Shown here: in pieces, positions 1 through 27,856 of the stretch | Position numbering within the stretch: position 1 is the first letter of the stretch | How the letters are laid out: each line of letters begins with the position of its first letter | Assembly (NCBI GenBank): GCA_020466095.1 | Contig: CM035808.1 | Span: 2,896,690-2,960,689 of the forward strand | Direction: 5' to 3' | Origin: Chlorops oryzae | Lineage: Eukaryota; Arthropoda; Insecta; Diptera; Chloropidae | Length of the DNA stretch: 64,000 nt | Made by a program: the position numbers and the translations under genes | The notes under the pieces: generated by a model | Told to the model about the DNA's origin: nothing | Database searches by the model: none | What the model saw: only the letters and a program-made list of their open reading frames with translations

Positions 1-1403
1 AAAAAAAAAAATCATTGAAAGTGAAAATAAATAAACATAATAAAGACACTCTTTACTTTCCATAAAAAGGATTCAAGTTTTTTAAAACCATTTTTTTTTA
101 ATATGGGATATGATGGGATTTTTCCTGACACATTTTTATGAATATTCAGACTTTAGCAAATTTAATATTGCGCCACTGTTGACGATTTAATGCTTTTCAA
201 CTTTTACTGCCACACACATATGTACATAACGCACAGAAAGGGGTGGGTGCCTTTCTAACACGTTTAATACTTTTTCACACTCAACCGTACAACATCATAG
301 CTTGAAAAACATGCTCGAAACTTTCTGCAATGAAAATTTTTTGTTTACTTTCCCCCAACAAAGAATCACACGTGCTTAACTAAGTAATACGCTGGCATGC
401 TTGCACGCTCACGCTTAATACAAATTGGAGTATCTCTTCTCATGGTACATTTAATTCGAAACTTTTAATAGCATTAAAACTAAAACACCACCGATTTCTG
501 CAAATAATTTCTTTGAAACTCTTCTCTGCAAGCAGCTTTTCGCCAAGAAAAAAGCTCCCGGAATTTGTCAATGTTGGGATAGTATGAAAGTACTTAGTTG
601 GAACAGTATAACCCGTATAGAAGTACCGAGGAATTGTTTTGTATCTTCCCTGTAGAAAGCTGTTCGGCAATTTGCCTAAAAGAACTAGTACTTTTACCAG
701 TATAAAAATAACTAGTGCAATGTTTGGGTAAGTTTTCACCATAACTGTACTAGTGATCAGTGGAATAATTGCATTCATTCATTGAGGCGTTATAAATTAA
801 TAATAAATACACAACCGAATGGTTGTTTTTTAAATATAAATATTTATTTCCATTATGTACTGAAAGAAAAATCCACGATTCTGTAAACTTTTTCCCGTAA
901 ACATCACTAGTATTTAACTGGTGCAAATTTACCCAATTGGATCGAAAAGTAGAATAATTCTGGTCCATACTGTACTAGTTGCTTTCCTGTACAGATGTTG
1001 TACTGATTTTCGACAGAGTTTTATATGGACAGGGGTATAGAAAAGAACTAGTACTGGTGGTACTAGTATGGCACTGGTTCAAATTCCTACAGGGTTCTTA
1101 CACATACCTACATATGTATGTGATACATAATTTCCGTCTTTCCCTTTGAATATAAAGTCGCGTCGCTCCTCCAAATGAAAAATACCACGTATATCTAGGA
1201 GGAAATATTCAGGATATTGAATTTTTAGGTCATTTTATTTTCATCGTAACCTCAAGAAATTTTTTATAAAAATAATGAAAAAAAAAAATTGGCCTCATAC
1301 AATGTGGGATACTGTAGAGGTGCCTACCGACTTCATGGAAAATTGTAGAGATTTTTTAAGTAGCCTTAAATAGGATGCATGTTTACTTGTAATAATAATA
1401 ATA
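1..1403. other. Non-coding DNA, probably megalin 5' intron
   Basis: No gene is supported. Short open frames here lack recognisable domains and splice context. The only structure seen is a block at about 684-1067 where the hexamer ACTAGT recurs seven times (see findings). The placement in the megalin 5' intron is inferred from the missing signal-peptide exon downstream. Confidence 0.5.
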
Positions 1404-1727
1404 CAGTGGGACCTCTGGTAATCCGGCACCCTAACATGTAAACCAATACATTTATTATTCAACGGTGTCATGGAAATCGATTTAGAGAAATATCGAAATT
1501 AAAAATGGATAACGATTTGAAATGGTGTCATGAAATCGACAAGATCCAGCACGTTTCTGAAATATATAGAGACTTCTATCATTGGATCTGTGAATTGTCT
1601 CATTACAACGGGTTGTCTTGTAAATATTTAAGGACTATGTATAAAAGGTTTCAGTCACCGCTCTGTAATCAACAAAAAATTTAATAGTTCACTTCCCTGG
1701 AAAGCGTTTGTCGGATTACCGGAGGTC
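1404..1727. mobile_element. Pogo/Tigger-like MITE, degraded right end
   Basis: The left end reads CAGTGGGACCTCTGGTAATC and is preceded by TA. An inverted match (GGATTACCGGAGGTCT) lies at 1712-1727. CAGT termini followed by an 'ACCTCnGGTAATCCG' motif and a TA target are typical of the pogo/Tigger branch of Tc1/mariner. The terminal bases of the right end are lost. No transposase coding is present. Confidence 0.55.
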
Positions 1728-2147
1728 TAATTAAATATCAATGTTTTATTATCCTTTCAAAAGGTATTCAAAGTCACATTGAAAGCAAACAAAAAAAAAA
1801 CAATTAAATTTTCAGAAAAATCTTCTTGGAAAATCACAAAAACTAAGACAATTTATTCCGTGCCGTGCACAAAAAGAAATCCAATAATTATCATCTCTTT
1901 TGTTTCGGTATTTCAAGCGTTTCAACTTTTTAACTCTTTTAAATGGGAGTATTTAGTTGTTCGCTCACAGGGAAAAGAATTCAACAGTTAACTTCATTTC
2001 CCTCATTACAGAGAAACACTTCTTTAACAATGTCTCGAATGAACACAAAAGAGATAATAAAAATAATAAGATAGCTAAAGTCGGTCCATCCCGACTCTGT
2101 GACACATCGAGCTTACAAGTCTTTTAACACGCTGTCAACCTATAGTT
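1728..2147. other. Non-coding stretch
   Basis: AT-rich sequence between two repeat elements. I see no gene, RNA or clear repeat in it. Confidence 0.5.
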
Positions 2148-2512
2148 CCCCTGCAGGAAGTCTGTCGCCATATGGCCCCATGTCTATATTGACGTCAATA
2201 TAGACAAGAGAACTAGTTCCAACGTCAACAGTATTTATAGGCGATGTCATTAGAGGAACTGTACTGTCAAGAGGTATAGTTAATCTTTATTGACCATGTC
2301 AACAACGTGTCTACTTATAAAGCGAAAGAGTACTCCTTTTGTCTACATAATAGTACCGGCGTCAATAGTTTTTTGGTCTACTGTTGACTTTCAATGACAA
2401 CTCAATGTTAAATGTCAATAACGGAAAGCATTGCGACGGGTATAACTGGTCAGTAGTACTGTTGACGCAGTCAGTAGAGAAAGAGTATAGATTCAGTATT
2501 GACATTTCCTGC
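2148..2512. mobile_element. PstI-ended repeat family, copy 1
   Basis: It aligns almost base for base with 45739-46106. The left terminus is CCCTGCAGGAA. The matching right terminus, intact in copy 2, has decayed here after TTTCCTGC. Inside lies a perfect 26 bp palindrome at 2181-2206 centred on TGACGTCA, and the pentamer GTCAA/TTGAC recurs about ten times. It has no coding capacity. Its superfamily is not recognised and no target-site duplication is clear. Confidence 0.65.
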
Positions 2513-2633
2513 TATGTCACTTTCAGACCACGTCTAATTTTTCATTTTTTCGAGGCATTTTTCATTTGACATCGCCAAGTGCAGTTCGAATTCGAAGTTG
2601 CTTTCATTCAACAAGGAAATAAAGCTCAATTAT

Positions 2634-2861
2634 TCAGGGGTGTCACAGAATCCGATCGCTGTCGGAATCGGAACTAAAACCGATCGAAAATTTATACAGA
2701 ATTCACAAAATTTTGTTGTTTTTGGTTTTGAATCGAAACTATTATTGGTTCTTAATGGCACAGAACCATATTTTATCAGGCTGTCTATGAAATATATATA
2801 TGAAAATTCAGTCGACTAAAATTGCAATTCCGACAACTATCGGATTCTGTGACACCCCTGA
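2634..2861. mobile_element. 228 bp MITE with 35 bp inverted ends
   Basis: TCAGGGGTGTCACAGAATCC at the left is mirrored by GGATTCTGTGACACCCCTGA at the right, and the match extends to about 35 bp with a few differences. CAGGG-type termini suggest hAT, but the flanks show no clear 8 bp duplication. There is no coding capacity. Confidence 0.7.
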
Positions 2862-5800
2862 TTGTTTGCGCTTCGATGTGTTGACATTTTTCGAAGCATC
2901 CTGATCTAAGTAACTACCTTATTTGCGAATGAAGTCGTTACCTCGACCTGTTATATATGGGCGATTCCATGCAAAACAGTCTCCAAGGTCACACCCATTC
3001 TGAGAAGAAATTGGGTAATTTCATTTCCTTTTTGTTTTAAATATTATGAGCTAAAACCTTAATAGGCCGTTTACATATGCCGTTTTATTCGCGTTTTAGT
3101 AACTTTGTCCGTTTTAGCTCTAAAACAACTTAGGTTTTTCCCGTTTTATCGTACAAAACTAAAACGAGAAACTTTCCTGTTTTAATTTAAAACAAGTAGC
3201 TAAACAAGATAAATCCTGTTTATAACTGATAAAAATATCGAAATTTGAGTGTCATCACTATAAAAATGCAAAACATATGGTCATTGAAATTTCTAATTTG
3301 AAAATTGTGAGGTTAATTCCACAACCAATGTAGAAAACGAACGCAATTTCAATAATTGCATCTATTCTAAATTACAATATTCACTCATATTTCAAGTGTT
3401 GAGCAAACAAACGATAACCACAAAATGACAAAACGACATGCGCATATGTAAACACCCCGTTTTGACAAAGTCGTTTTAGCTTAAACGAGGAGCGCTAAAA
3501 CGTATATGTATGACTAAAATTGGTGCTTGGTCAACCTGTTACAAGATACGCGCAAAACTAATATGCCACGCTGAAGCTAAATGTACGCACTTTGCCCGAG
3601 AAAATCCTTTTCCTTTTGATTGCTGCAAGGGGAGTAAATAAAAGAAGGATTAAGAAAAACACGACAAAAAGTTTTTATTTTGTGGAATGTGTACCTTCCG
3701 CATAGCCAGCATTCCTGGCACTTTGTTGAAGTTTCCAAATGCTCAAGTGATGCAGTGTAAAAGAGAATTAAAAAAGCTCAAGGAAAATAATTCTGATGGT
3801 ACGCTCTCACTAGAAAAATATTTGATTATTTCAAATTGAAAAAGTCTGACTCAAATGACAGAAAAATGGAAAATATTTGCTGCGTTCCGTTCTACCGAAT
3901 CGAAAGAAAATTTTCATTAACAAAGCTTTGTTCAAATAAGGCAAATACTCGCCCAATAGGAACGTGTCTATAGAAATATTTGTCAACATAAAAAATTTTG
4001 GAATATTTGTCAAAAAGTAGACCAGAGATTTTTTAACGCTCATTCTAGTCAAAAAAGATTTTAAAGTATTTTTTCCCCTTATAATTTAAGGATTTATAAA
4101 AACTCCATCCACAGAATTTCTCCAACTTATGTACGTGGGTACAGAATTTTCCCTTAAGCGTTACAGGGTTAATAAAATCATTTCACTTCTTACAAATTCG
4201 TTCACAATGTCGTAAGAAAATTATGCAAATATTCAAAAAGTATGCAAATTATTTCCAAGTACAAATAACTTTGCAAAGCAAATGTCAGTAAATTTTTAAT
4301 GAGTCAATTAAAGTTCAAGTGCGTCTCAAGTTCTTGAGGAAATTTAGTTTCATCGGAGTTCTTTCAAACAGTTTTAAAACCATTGGAGTACTCCCAAAAC
4401 AACTAAAATCCAATACAACCGAGGATTACATCCGCATTGGCTGCATCAATGTTTGTTGCATTAAGAAGACCCTCGATAAATGGTCAATTAAATATGTAAC
4501 TGCATGGGATAACTTTTCGATGAGAATACGGCTTTTTAGTTTGGCTTGTCGACGACTGTTCTCAGACAGAAATTGTCTCTGATGGCGCATCGATGTCGTA
4601 GTAATGACACTGTCTCTTGCGAGTACTCGTATTTCAATGTCCACTTGTTTTCGATAGGTGTTTAGGAGTGGTCGCGTGGCCTTATTCTATGTATTCTACA
4701 TACTTCGTGCTTTTCCAAATAGGCGGACACGTCTTCTTTTCAATAGCTTCAGGTACAAACCGGGCATATAAGGAACGTAGTGCCCTAATAGCAATTTGCA
4801 TAAATCTTTGGAAAAAGGATAGATGAAAGATACTGTCAATATCATTCGAGATTGCTCAGAGTGCTCAAATGTGGGGAATACGTTAACTCAATCTCTTTAA
4901 AAAACAGTTTAAGATTTTTCACAGTTTCATGATAAACTTTTCGATAACATCCCATCGAGACCTTCCAAAGGGGGCCTTCCAAAGACCAGGCACGGCCATT
5001 GAGACCGTGGGGTTCCTGGTCCCCGCTGTACCATGTTAACCAGGTCATATGGTGAACCTTTCGTGATCCATACCATTCCATTCAATAATGTTAAAATGTT
5101 GGCTAGGGTCTGCGGGTTTGCCAAGCCCGTAGCAGCCCGAAGACTGCCCCCATGCAGGGTTATTATTATATTATAATAAAATAGGTAAAAATATTGCATT
5201 GATTTTAAACTACCAGTACTGAACTATTTTCAGGATATTAAGGATAAAGCTATTAGCTCCTTGAATTTAAATTGGAAATTAAATAATATATTGTAGAAAT
5301 TTTAAAATCATAATAGAATGATTGCTAGCGCGGCTTACCTTGAATAAGCTGGGACTTGTACTTTCAGGTTTGTGTCCTCTCTTTGCTATTATGCAGGAAA
5401 CCAGATTAAAGCATTGCATGAAGGTACAGTGTACACGGGAAAAATCTATTTACTTTATATATTTACTATAAAAAGTAAAGTTGATGAAGCTAGCAGAGTC
5501 AATCTGAAATTTTCGTTCGGTGCAGTAAATAAATTTTCTTTATCCATGGGCCTTGAAAACATTTGCACATTATATTGCCTGTTGTGTAAATTTATTACGC
5601 CACCAAATTAACTCCCTGTACACCCATCGGGTCGACGTTATGTTGACTTGATTAATTTTCATTTCCTGGCGGAAATATTCAGCTACCTTCTGGTGTCAAG
5701 AAGCTTACACGATTATTATTAAGGCACAAAAGGCATGCGAAGGTATGGGTCTCATATGTCTTTGGAGCTGTAAATAAAAGTGAAATTATGTATGCGCGCC

Positions 5801-6799
5801 AGGCTTTGCATGTACATACTTGAGGTATGACCATAAATAAGAAGGAATATTTAAACAATATCCGGCATTAATTCGATGTACATACTTGTATATTGGCACA
5901 GCGGAATGGAAGTTATTAGCGCGATGAAATTAATGGCTATGATTTTTCGTCCATGACACCAATACTGTCGTCCTTTCCCATTCAAGTGCATATGGGGAAT
6001 GTCCTCAAGACAAACTCGACGAAACTCTTTGGCGGAAAATAAATATTTACGTTCATTTTCCCATTTTTCCATACCCTTACGGGGATTATTTTTCTTATGC
6101 TGCTTTCCAATTTTGTTCTCGATTTTTCGATTTCGGATCAGAAATGGTCAACGGACGCCAATTGAAGAGCCCCACTTTCGTGTTTTTTTTTTCTTTCTTT
6201 CTTACGTATTTTTTGTGTGCCATGCTATGACTTCTGCCATCCAGATTGCCATATGCTAGCGATGCAAAAGTCATCCTCGAAGAGTTCAATACAACAGAGC
6301 GCGGCATTGAAGTTTAAAAAAGAAAATCCTCTCTCTGTTAAATATAAGAAAGCGATGCAAGGCGGAGTTCGCAAAATTGCCAACAAAGAGCGTAAAAGTG
6401 GCAGGAAGAAAATTGAAAAATGACTTCCGATTTTTGCCAATGAGCCTGAAGCATACGGAAAATTATGACCATCTCAGAAGTAAATCGTGACTTTGAAGCG
6501 TGATGAAATATTGAGCTTTTTTTTTTGAATTTATTCAATGGTAGCCAACAACTCATCTGAAGAGTTCTTCGGCAATTTTTATCGGCATATACATTGCATT
6601 CATGGAGGCATCGTTGCTCCAATGGAAGAAGCTATTATCAATTAATTGCCATTGCTTTAACATATCCAATTTGAAGTATTCTTCTGGAATAAAAAAAAAT
6701 AGTAATTTTCAGTCATACTTTTGGGTGGTGAGTTAAAATATTTCTTATAAAAACTGGAAGCTACAAAAAAAGAAAGGTACGGCATTCATGCATGATAAG
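2862..6799. other. Long non-coding stretch with old repeat remnants
   Basis: No gene is supported. A weak, degenerate inverted similarity joins about 3064-3130 to 3440-3520 (CGTTTTAG-type motifs). A locally GC-rich segment at about 4940-5160 looks like the eroded end of a transposon, but no protein domain can be read. The open frames between 5850 and 6620 overlap on both strands and look like chance. Confidence 0.45.
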
Positions 6800-7040
6800 C
6801 AGGGCTCGGATATATATGCATTTATAAATTTAAAGCATACTTTATGGGGGAAAAACTTTTCTTACCAACATTTTGCGAATAAATCTAGTGAAGTTGAACT
6901 TCAAACGGCTTTTCTACCTTCATAAAAATTCTTATTGAAGTTAAAAATCTATTTGAATCTTAACTTTATGTGAGTTGAACAAAATTTTTACTCCATAAAG
7001 TATGCTTTAAATTTATAAATGCATATATATCCGAGCCCTG
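6800..7040. mobile_element. 241 bp hAT-like MITE, copy 1
   Basis: The ends CAGGGCTCGGATATATATGC and its inverted complement form near-perfect inverted repeats of about 50 bp. The flanking 8-mers are ATGATAAG and CTGATAAT, which share six central bases (TGATAA), as expected of a slightly decayed hAT target duplication with T at position 2 and A at position 7. A second copy of identical length sits in a megalin intron at 17969-18209. Confidence 0.8.
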
Positions 7041-8285
7041 CTGATAATACAACAGCTACATATGTGAATTTGTTTTAGTATTTTTGGGGGCAAAAAGAAA
7101 CCGAGGACCACGCCCATTAAGGCAACTTATTCCGGGTATTTTCATAATTGTCATAGAAGACCCTCGTATAATGACTTTCACTATGAATTGTAGACGTGAG
7201 AAACATTCCCTGCAGTAATGAGCCGGTCAATTTCCTGAGAATGGCTAGCCTTCGACCGGTCCATCCGGTAGTTCGCTCCATCGAATTCGGCTAGCCGGCG
7301 GTCGGTAATAAAGGGGTTACTTTATGGGTAGTCTATAAATGACACTTTCATCAATTTGGAATATATATAAGAAATTTCTTGTTTATTTTCCTCATTTGAC
7401 TATCCAAAAACAGACAAAATTTCGACAATTGACCCAAAAAAAACTGGCCTATAATCAGCCGTTTTACGGACTAGTCACTCCCCTAGGACAGGCCCATGTT
7501 AAAAAGGTCAGTTGAATACATTAGAAGTGGAATTATGAGGGGACTAGTACTAGTCAAATTAAGGCTACACTTGGGTCAGTCCATATTACTGCAGGGTTCT
7601 TATAAAATCGTCCTTTTAAATAGCTTCTATTTAATAGCATACTTTGGACCTTTCGAAAAAGAAATAAATAATAATGTTACAATTTCTATTTGATCCCCTA
7701 TAACATTTCGTAACAAAGCTTGACATGAGGCTTTTCTGTTTTAGAAAGAGAGTTTTAAAAATTTATTATCCTGTCACTGACTTATCACGATGTTTGTTTA
7801 TTTTTTTTCTTTCTTTCATGGTGTGACGCTTTTCTTTGCTGGCCATGTTTTTATTTGCGAAAAATAAAAACCCATAAACAATGGCGCCCTTTCATCCTGT
7901 GCCTGCACTGACTGCTCTATCCACCGACGATTGTGCAATTTTTCGCATTGTTGATTTCGCTGGCAATCTCCTGCTGCTACTCTGCTGCTGCTGCCTTCCG
8001 TTGCCACTGCTGGTGAACTCTCGCGCTTTATTGGATAACGGTGTTTTATATATTTTTTGTGCTGTGCCACCGATGTCGCTATACTTGTTAACCCTACGAC
8101 AAAAACTTCGACACGAACGTGTTCCTGCAATGCTGTTGTCATCGATATATTGACGTCTGTGTAACGACATTGACGCTGCTTAAATAACTTTTTTCCCAAC
8201 TTCTCTTCGTGCTCACTCCGAACTTTGGTTGGGCTTGGCTTGGCACAAACCAATTCAATGTGATGCGCTGCCGCAACGCATATAG
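7041..8285. other. Non-coding DNA upstream of first visible megalin exon
   Basis: It contains more ACTAGT-rich repeat debris (about 7470-7600) and a CTG/CAG-rich patch at about 7970-8015. A hydrophobic leucine- and cysteine-rich frame at 7881-8153 could be imagined as a signal-peptide exon, but no convincing splice links it to 8286. I leave it unannotated. Confidence 0.4.
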
Positions 8286-24020
<15,735 letters not shown>

Positions 24021-24517
24021 TATTTTAAAAGACATATAATCAACAATAACAAAATGAGTGCAACATAATCATAACGTGGAACAAAAAAAGAAATATCGTA
24101 ACGTTACGTAGCGTAGCGTGGCTTCTCGTAACGCAACGTCATGTTAATGCAATTTAATTTATATTTTATTTTTTTATTGTAAAAAGAGAAAAAAGAAAGA
24201 AACGATGTGTTTAAACACAAAATCATGAGTAAATTGAGTGCGTGCAGTAAACTTTTAATGGAAAAGTTTCAAAATAAGTGAACATTTTTAAAATAATCGC
24301 TAAAAAAAAATTTTTATATATTTACATATAAACAGCTATGAAATGAAATGTTACAATGTAAGAATAGCGATCGAGAAAAAAAAGAAAACAAAAACAAAGA
24401 CATATCCTTGAAAGAACAAAAACGATTTATTGATGCAATTATTAATTGTTAAGTTATTTTTAAATAGATTTGATTTTATTTTTAGTTTTTCTCTTCTTGA
24501 AAGTTTTTGTTTCTATA

Positions 24518-24864
24518 AATAAAACATTCCAAAAAAAAAAAAAATATATAAAAAAAAAAACCATAAAAAAGAAATAAACTTATTTTTCTTTTCTTCTTCG
24601 TTTTTGTGTATATTCTTTTGCAGATGACTAAAAAAAAACAAAATTCGACTTAAGCGAGTGTTTTGTGTACGCTAAATGGACAATATTAAGCTTAATATTT
24701 ATAAACATAAAAATTGACGTATATTAAAAGAAGAAAAAAATTAGATCGAAGAGCAGCACAATGCCTAATTGTATGTAAATGTTTTATATGTACCTTTAGG
24801 AGTAAAGCTTAGGTAACGGAAAGCTTAGCTTAAATCTTAGTTGTGTAAAAAGCTTAAGAATAAA
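24518..24864 (+). terminator. mgl poly(A) signals
   Basis: AATAAA hexamers occur at 24518, 24573 and 24859 in the AT-rich sequence after the mgl stop, so the 3' UTR is probably about 0.5-0.9 kb. Which one is used cannot be told from sequence. Confidence 0.5.
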
Positions 24865-25164
24865 TTCATAAATTTATTTTTTTATTGTTTCATACTAAAA
24901 GTTAATAAGACAGAACTTGGAAACTCCTCCCAGATTTCAAACGGTAAATATTTCCTGACATTATTGTCAATATGACACATTTTTCTATATTTTTTTTTCT
25001 CTAGCTTATTTGTTGTATATTTAATGCTGGTTTTAAGCGTACAAGCATGTTATTAAAAGCAGATGATAAGCTAACTATTTTATGAAAAAAATAAAAACTC
25101 TTTTTCTTTTTTAAATGGTCAAATAAGGCGCTTATAGAGAGGGCTGCAAGTCAAGCTCCCAACC

Positions 25165-25394
25165 ATGATACAAGAAAACAAGATAGCGCCACTTGAGAGA
25201 GGAAACGTCACAAACTCAAAATCGCGATTCGTTGTTGTTGTTCCCCATGTTAAACCGGCTTTTTACTTTTTTGAATAGCATGGGAAACAAAAACAATTTC
25301 TCGCTCAGTGACGTCACAAACTCAATTTTCGGCTCTCAAAGAGAGCCTCAAAATATTGGTACTGAAGTGGCGCTATCTTGATTTCTTGTATCAT
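25165..25394. mobile_element. 230 bp MITE with 10 bp target duplication
   Basis: The terminal inverted repeats start ATGATACAAGAAA and continue through CAAGATAGCGCCACTT, about 32 bp with one or two mismatches. The 10-mer GCTCCCAACC directly flanks both ends (25155-25164 and 25395-25404). A 9-11 bp duplication points to the Mutator-like group. It is non-autonomous. Confidence 0.85.
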
Positions 25395-26229
25395 GCTCCC
25401 AACCATTTTTCGCACGCATCCGCGCTTAGAATTTGTATGTTCTTGCGACTCAATGGTTGTTTTCCCCAAAAATCAAAAGGGCGGATATTCTAGCATCAAT
25501 TTTTGTGTGACTAGAATCTCCCTGTTCAGTAAAAAAAAACTCAGCTTTTGAGAACTAACTTTCTAAAACTTTCTGTTATCTACATATCGGTAAACATATC
25601 TATATGTGTATATAATGATATAAATAACTAAAAAGTCGATTAATTCGTTTTTTACCACTTCAAGTCTATAACGATAATTCAATTGCGTTCATTTTAAATT
25701 ATTGCAAGTTTTTCGTTCGTGTAACCGGAGACTCACAATAATTTATAACAAGAATTGCTGCCACTTCTTAATTTTACATTGAGTTAATGGCTTGGCAGCT
25801 GGCAGCACTGCGTGTGCGGTAGAAAAGGTAGAAAGCAGAGCTGCCAGTATTTGGTTCGGCGGTGACGTTTTTTTTGTGTTTTTTTCGTTTATTGGCGTAT
25901 TTTTTTCGTACTTACCATTTCACATTTTAGGCTGCATTTGTACAATTTTACAGCCTATAGTGAGATATGCAGTGAATACATTAGGAGCCTGTTCGCAACA
26001 ACCTCTTAAAGTGTGAGAGAGACAACTATATTCATGCTTTTTAAATTCTTAAAAAGTTGACGAAAGTTTTACACTTTAGAAGTCAGTGCACTTTTAGTAC
26101 TCACTTTTCATACTGCATATCTCAGTATAGGCTCTAAAGAAAAAACTTGGTGTATTTTTAATTTCGGTTGGCGATTTCTTATACACCTTTACTGGCAGCC
26201 CTATTGAAGGTTTAGTCAGGGCCCTTTAT

Positions 26230-26500
26230 GTGCCCTTTTACATTAGGGCAATTATTGCCGGCAATTGGTTTTATAGGCGAGACGGAAGGGCGGGGAGAAG
26301 AGAAAAATTTGATCGTTTTAGAATTTCCATTTTGCTCTCTTTCGTTGGGTCAAATGTGAAGTTGGCTGCGAGCCAAAACAAAAACAGTTAAGACAATAAA
26401 AATTGCCGGGAAAATTTCTTATACGTGTAAAAGCGAGGGCAAGTAAAATCGATAATTTGATAAAAAATTGCCGGCAATAATTGCGAATGTAAAAGGGCAC
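26230..26500. mobile_element. 271 bp MITE
   Basis: GTGCCCTTTTACATT...GCAATTATTGCCGGCAATT at the left is mirrored at the right (26465-26500). The triplet TAT flanks both ends. The superfamily is uncertain. No coding capacity. Confidence 0.75.
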
Positions 26501-26588
26501 TATACGATCATATATATGTTGGCCAATTTGTTGGGTGTGACGACAAGTATGACTGTGTAAACGTTGAAAACGCATGTTCATATGCGCG

Positions 26589-27297
26589 GTATAGACACGT
26601 CAAATGTTGTATCAACTTTGAGCGTGTGTTAGTAGGTACCAACTTGAATTTGATTATAAACATGTCGTACAATATTCATTTTTTTAGCGAATTTCGAGTG
26701 CAAAGGACATGCGCTATTGTTTCGGCTACCTTGTTGCTTTTAACAAAGGGTATTTTTCCGTCGGCAAAACTTTAAATAAAATTATGAATGATGACTATAT
26801 CCAGCACCACTTCTTTCTATTGCCGAAATCCTTTTTAATTCCCTCCTGTAACAGATTCGAAAATTATTAATTTTTTGCGTTAACTCTTTTTTGTGGTCTC
26901 CAAATATTTTTCATTGAGTTTAATTAAAAGCGTTTCGTAGCTAGCGTTTTTTAAATTCCGGTCACTATAATCTTTTGACTTAACGTTCCAAAAAGCCGAC
27001 AAACTACGATAAACTTCTATTAATTCCAAAATAAAATTTTTTTCTTCAATTTTTTCAATTAATTTGCCGTTCGCTTTTAAAAAAATTTCCATTCTCCGTG
27101 CGATGTTCACTCATTGAATATTCCGCACAAATGAGGGTTGAACCAACATAGATATATACCTTCAGACACACCGTCTAACATCGTTACCTGCTTGACCGAA
27201 AATTCAAAGATTTTGATTTTCCGTCAGACATCGTATGTGTACTCTTTCTCACTAACACACGCTCAAAGTTGATACAACATTTGACGTGGGTATACCC
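26589..27297. mobile_element. 709 bp transposon remnant with 48 bp inverted ends and MADF fragment
   Basis: The ends at 26589-26637 and 27249-27297 are inverted copies sharing CAAATGTTGTATCAACTTTG and GAGCGTGTGTTAGT. Between them lies a short minus-strand frame encoding part of a MADF DNA-binding domain. MADF proteins accompany the transposase in PIF/Harbinger elements, so this is probably an internally deleted Harbinger-type element. The exact outer boundary and target duplication are unclear. Confidence 0.65.
26880..27092 (-). pseudogene. Truncated MADF-domain protein (transposon-borne)
   Basis: A 70-residue frame starting at the ATG at 27092. After a basic leader it reads FILELIEVYRSLSAFWNVKS, then KDYSDRNLKNASYETLLIKL, which matches helices 1-2 of the MADF (Myb/SANT-like) fold. 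The third helix and everything beyond are missing: the frame stops after ETTKKS. It lies wholly inside the inverted-repeat element 26589-27297. It is most likely a relic of the DNA-binding protein of a Harbinger-type transposon, not a host gene. Confidence 0.6.
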
Positions 27298-27856
27298 CCT
27301 AATAAACATGCTTGTCGATTTTCAAAAATTTTTAATTTTTCTGTCGGTGTGACGAACATTTGTATAATATATATGGCTTCATCATGCACACAATATATAT
27401 CTAATATATCGTCTATAATAAGTGCTGCTACTAATGGGCGTTTCATCGTTTCACTCTGAAAATGAGAACAAAATAAAGTATTTTGACATTTTCGTCCATT
27501 TAAAAAAAAAAATCAATTTTTCTATGACTCATTTTTCATCATGCTCGAGAGTCACACACGCGAACAATGCTTTATAACAAGTAAGTAAGTGAAGGAAGAC
27601 ATGCGAAGAAAAGAGACAGTTGTTTGTTAAATGTTCCGGAACAATCTTTGCTTCTATTTCAAATGGGATGTTTTCGAAACATGTTTGATACGTCTGACTC
27701 TCGAAATGTATGACCGTATAGAGGGCCCTATTCAATAAAATATTCCGCAGAAGTGGCAGCACTCGCACTGCTTTCGCGCGTGGACGCCATTTACAATTCA
27801 AGCGTTGTCGCAAACGGATGATATATTTTCGTTTAATATATTGAAAGGATTTCGCG
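27298..27856. other. piwi upstream region
   Basis: This stretch must hold the piwi promoter and 5' UTR. I see no TATA box or convincing initiator. The minus-strand open frame at 27529-27813 has no recognisable domain and is not annotated. Confidence 0.4.

Larger units (their letters stand above)
24865..26588. other. Intergenic DNA between mgl and piwi
   Basis: No gene is seen. It contains two MITEs, at 25165-25394 and 26230-26500. The remaining frames are short and without recognisable domains. Confidence 0.5.

Noticed and set aside
3064..3520. Imperfect inverted repeat of CGTTTTAG-type motifs
   Set aside because: Pairing is weak and interrupted, so boundaries and a target duplication cannot be defined.
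7816..8253. 145-residue minus-strand frame and a plus-strand hydrophobic frame at 7881-8153 as a signal-peptide exon
   Set aside because: They come from a CTG/CAG-rich patch, overlap each other on opposite strands, and no good donor joins the plus-strand frame in phase to 8286.
27529..27813. 94-residue minus-strand frame upstream of piwi
   Set aside because: No recognisable domain. It overlaps the expected piwi promoter and leader, so it is probably chance.
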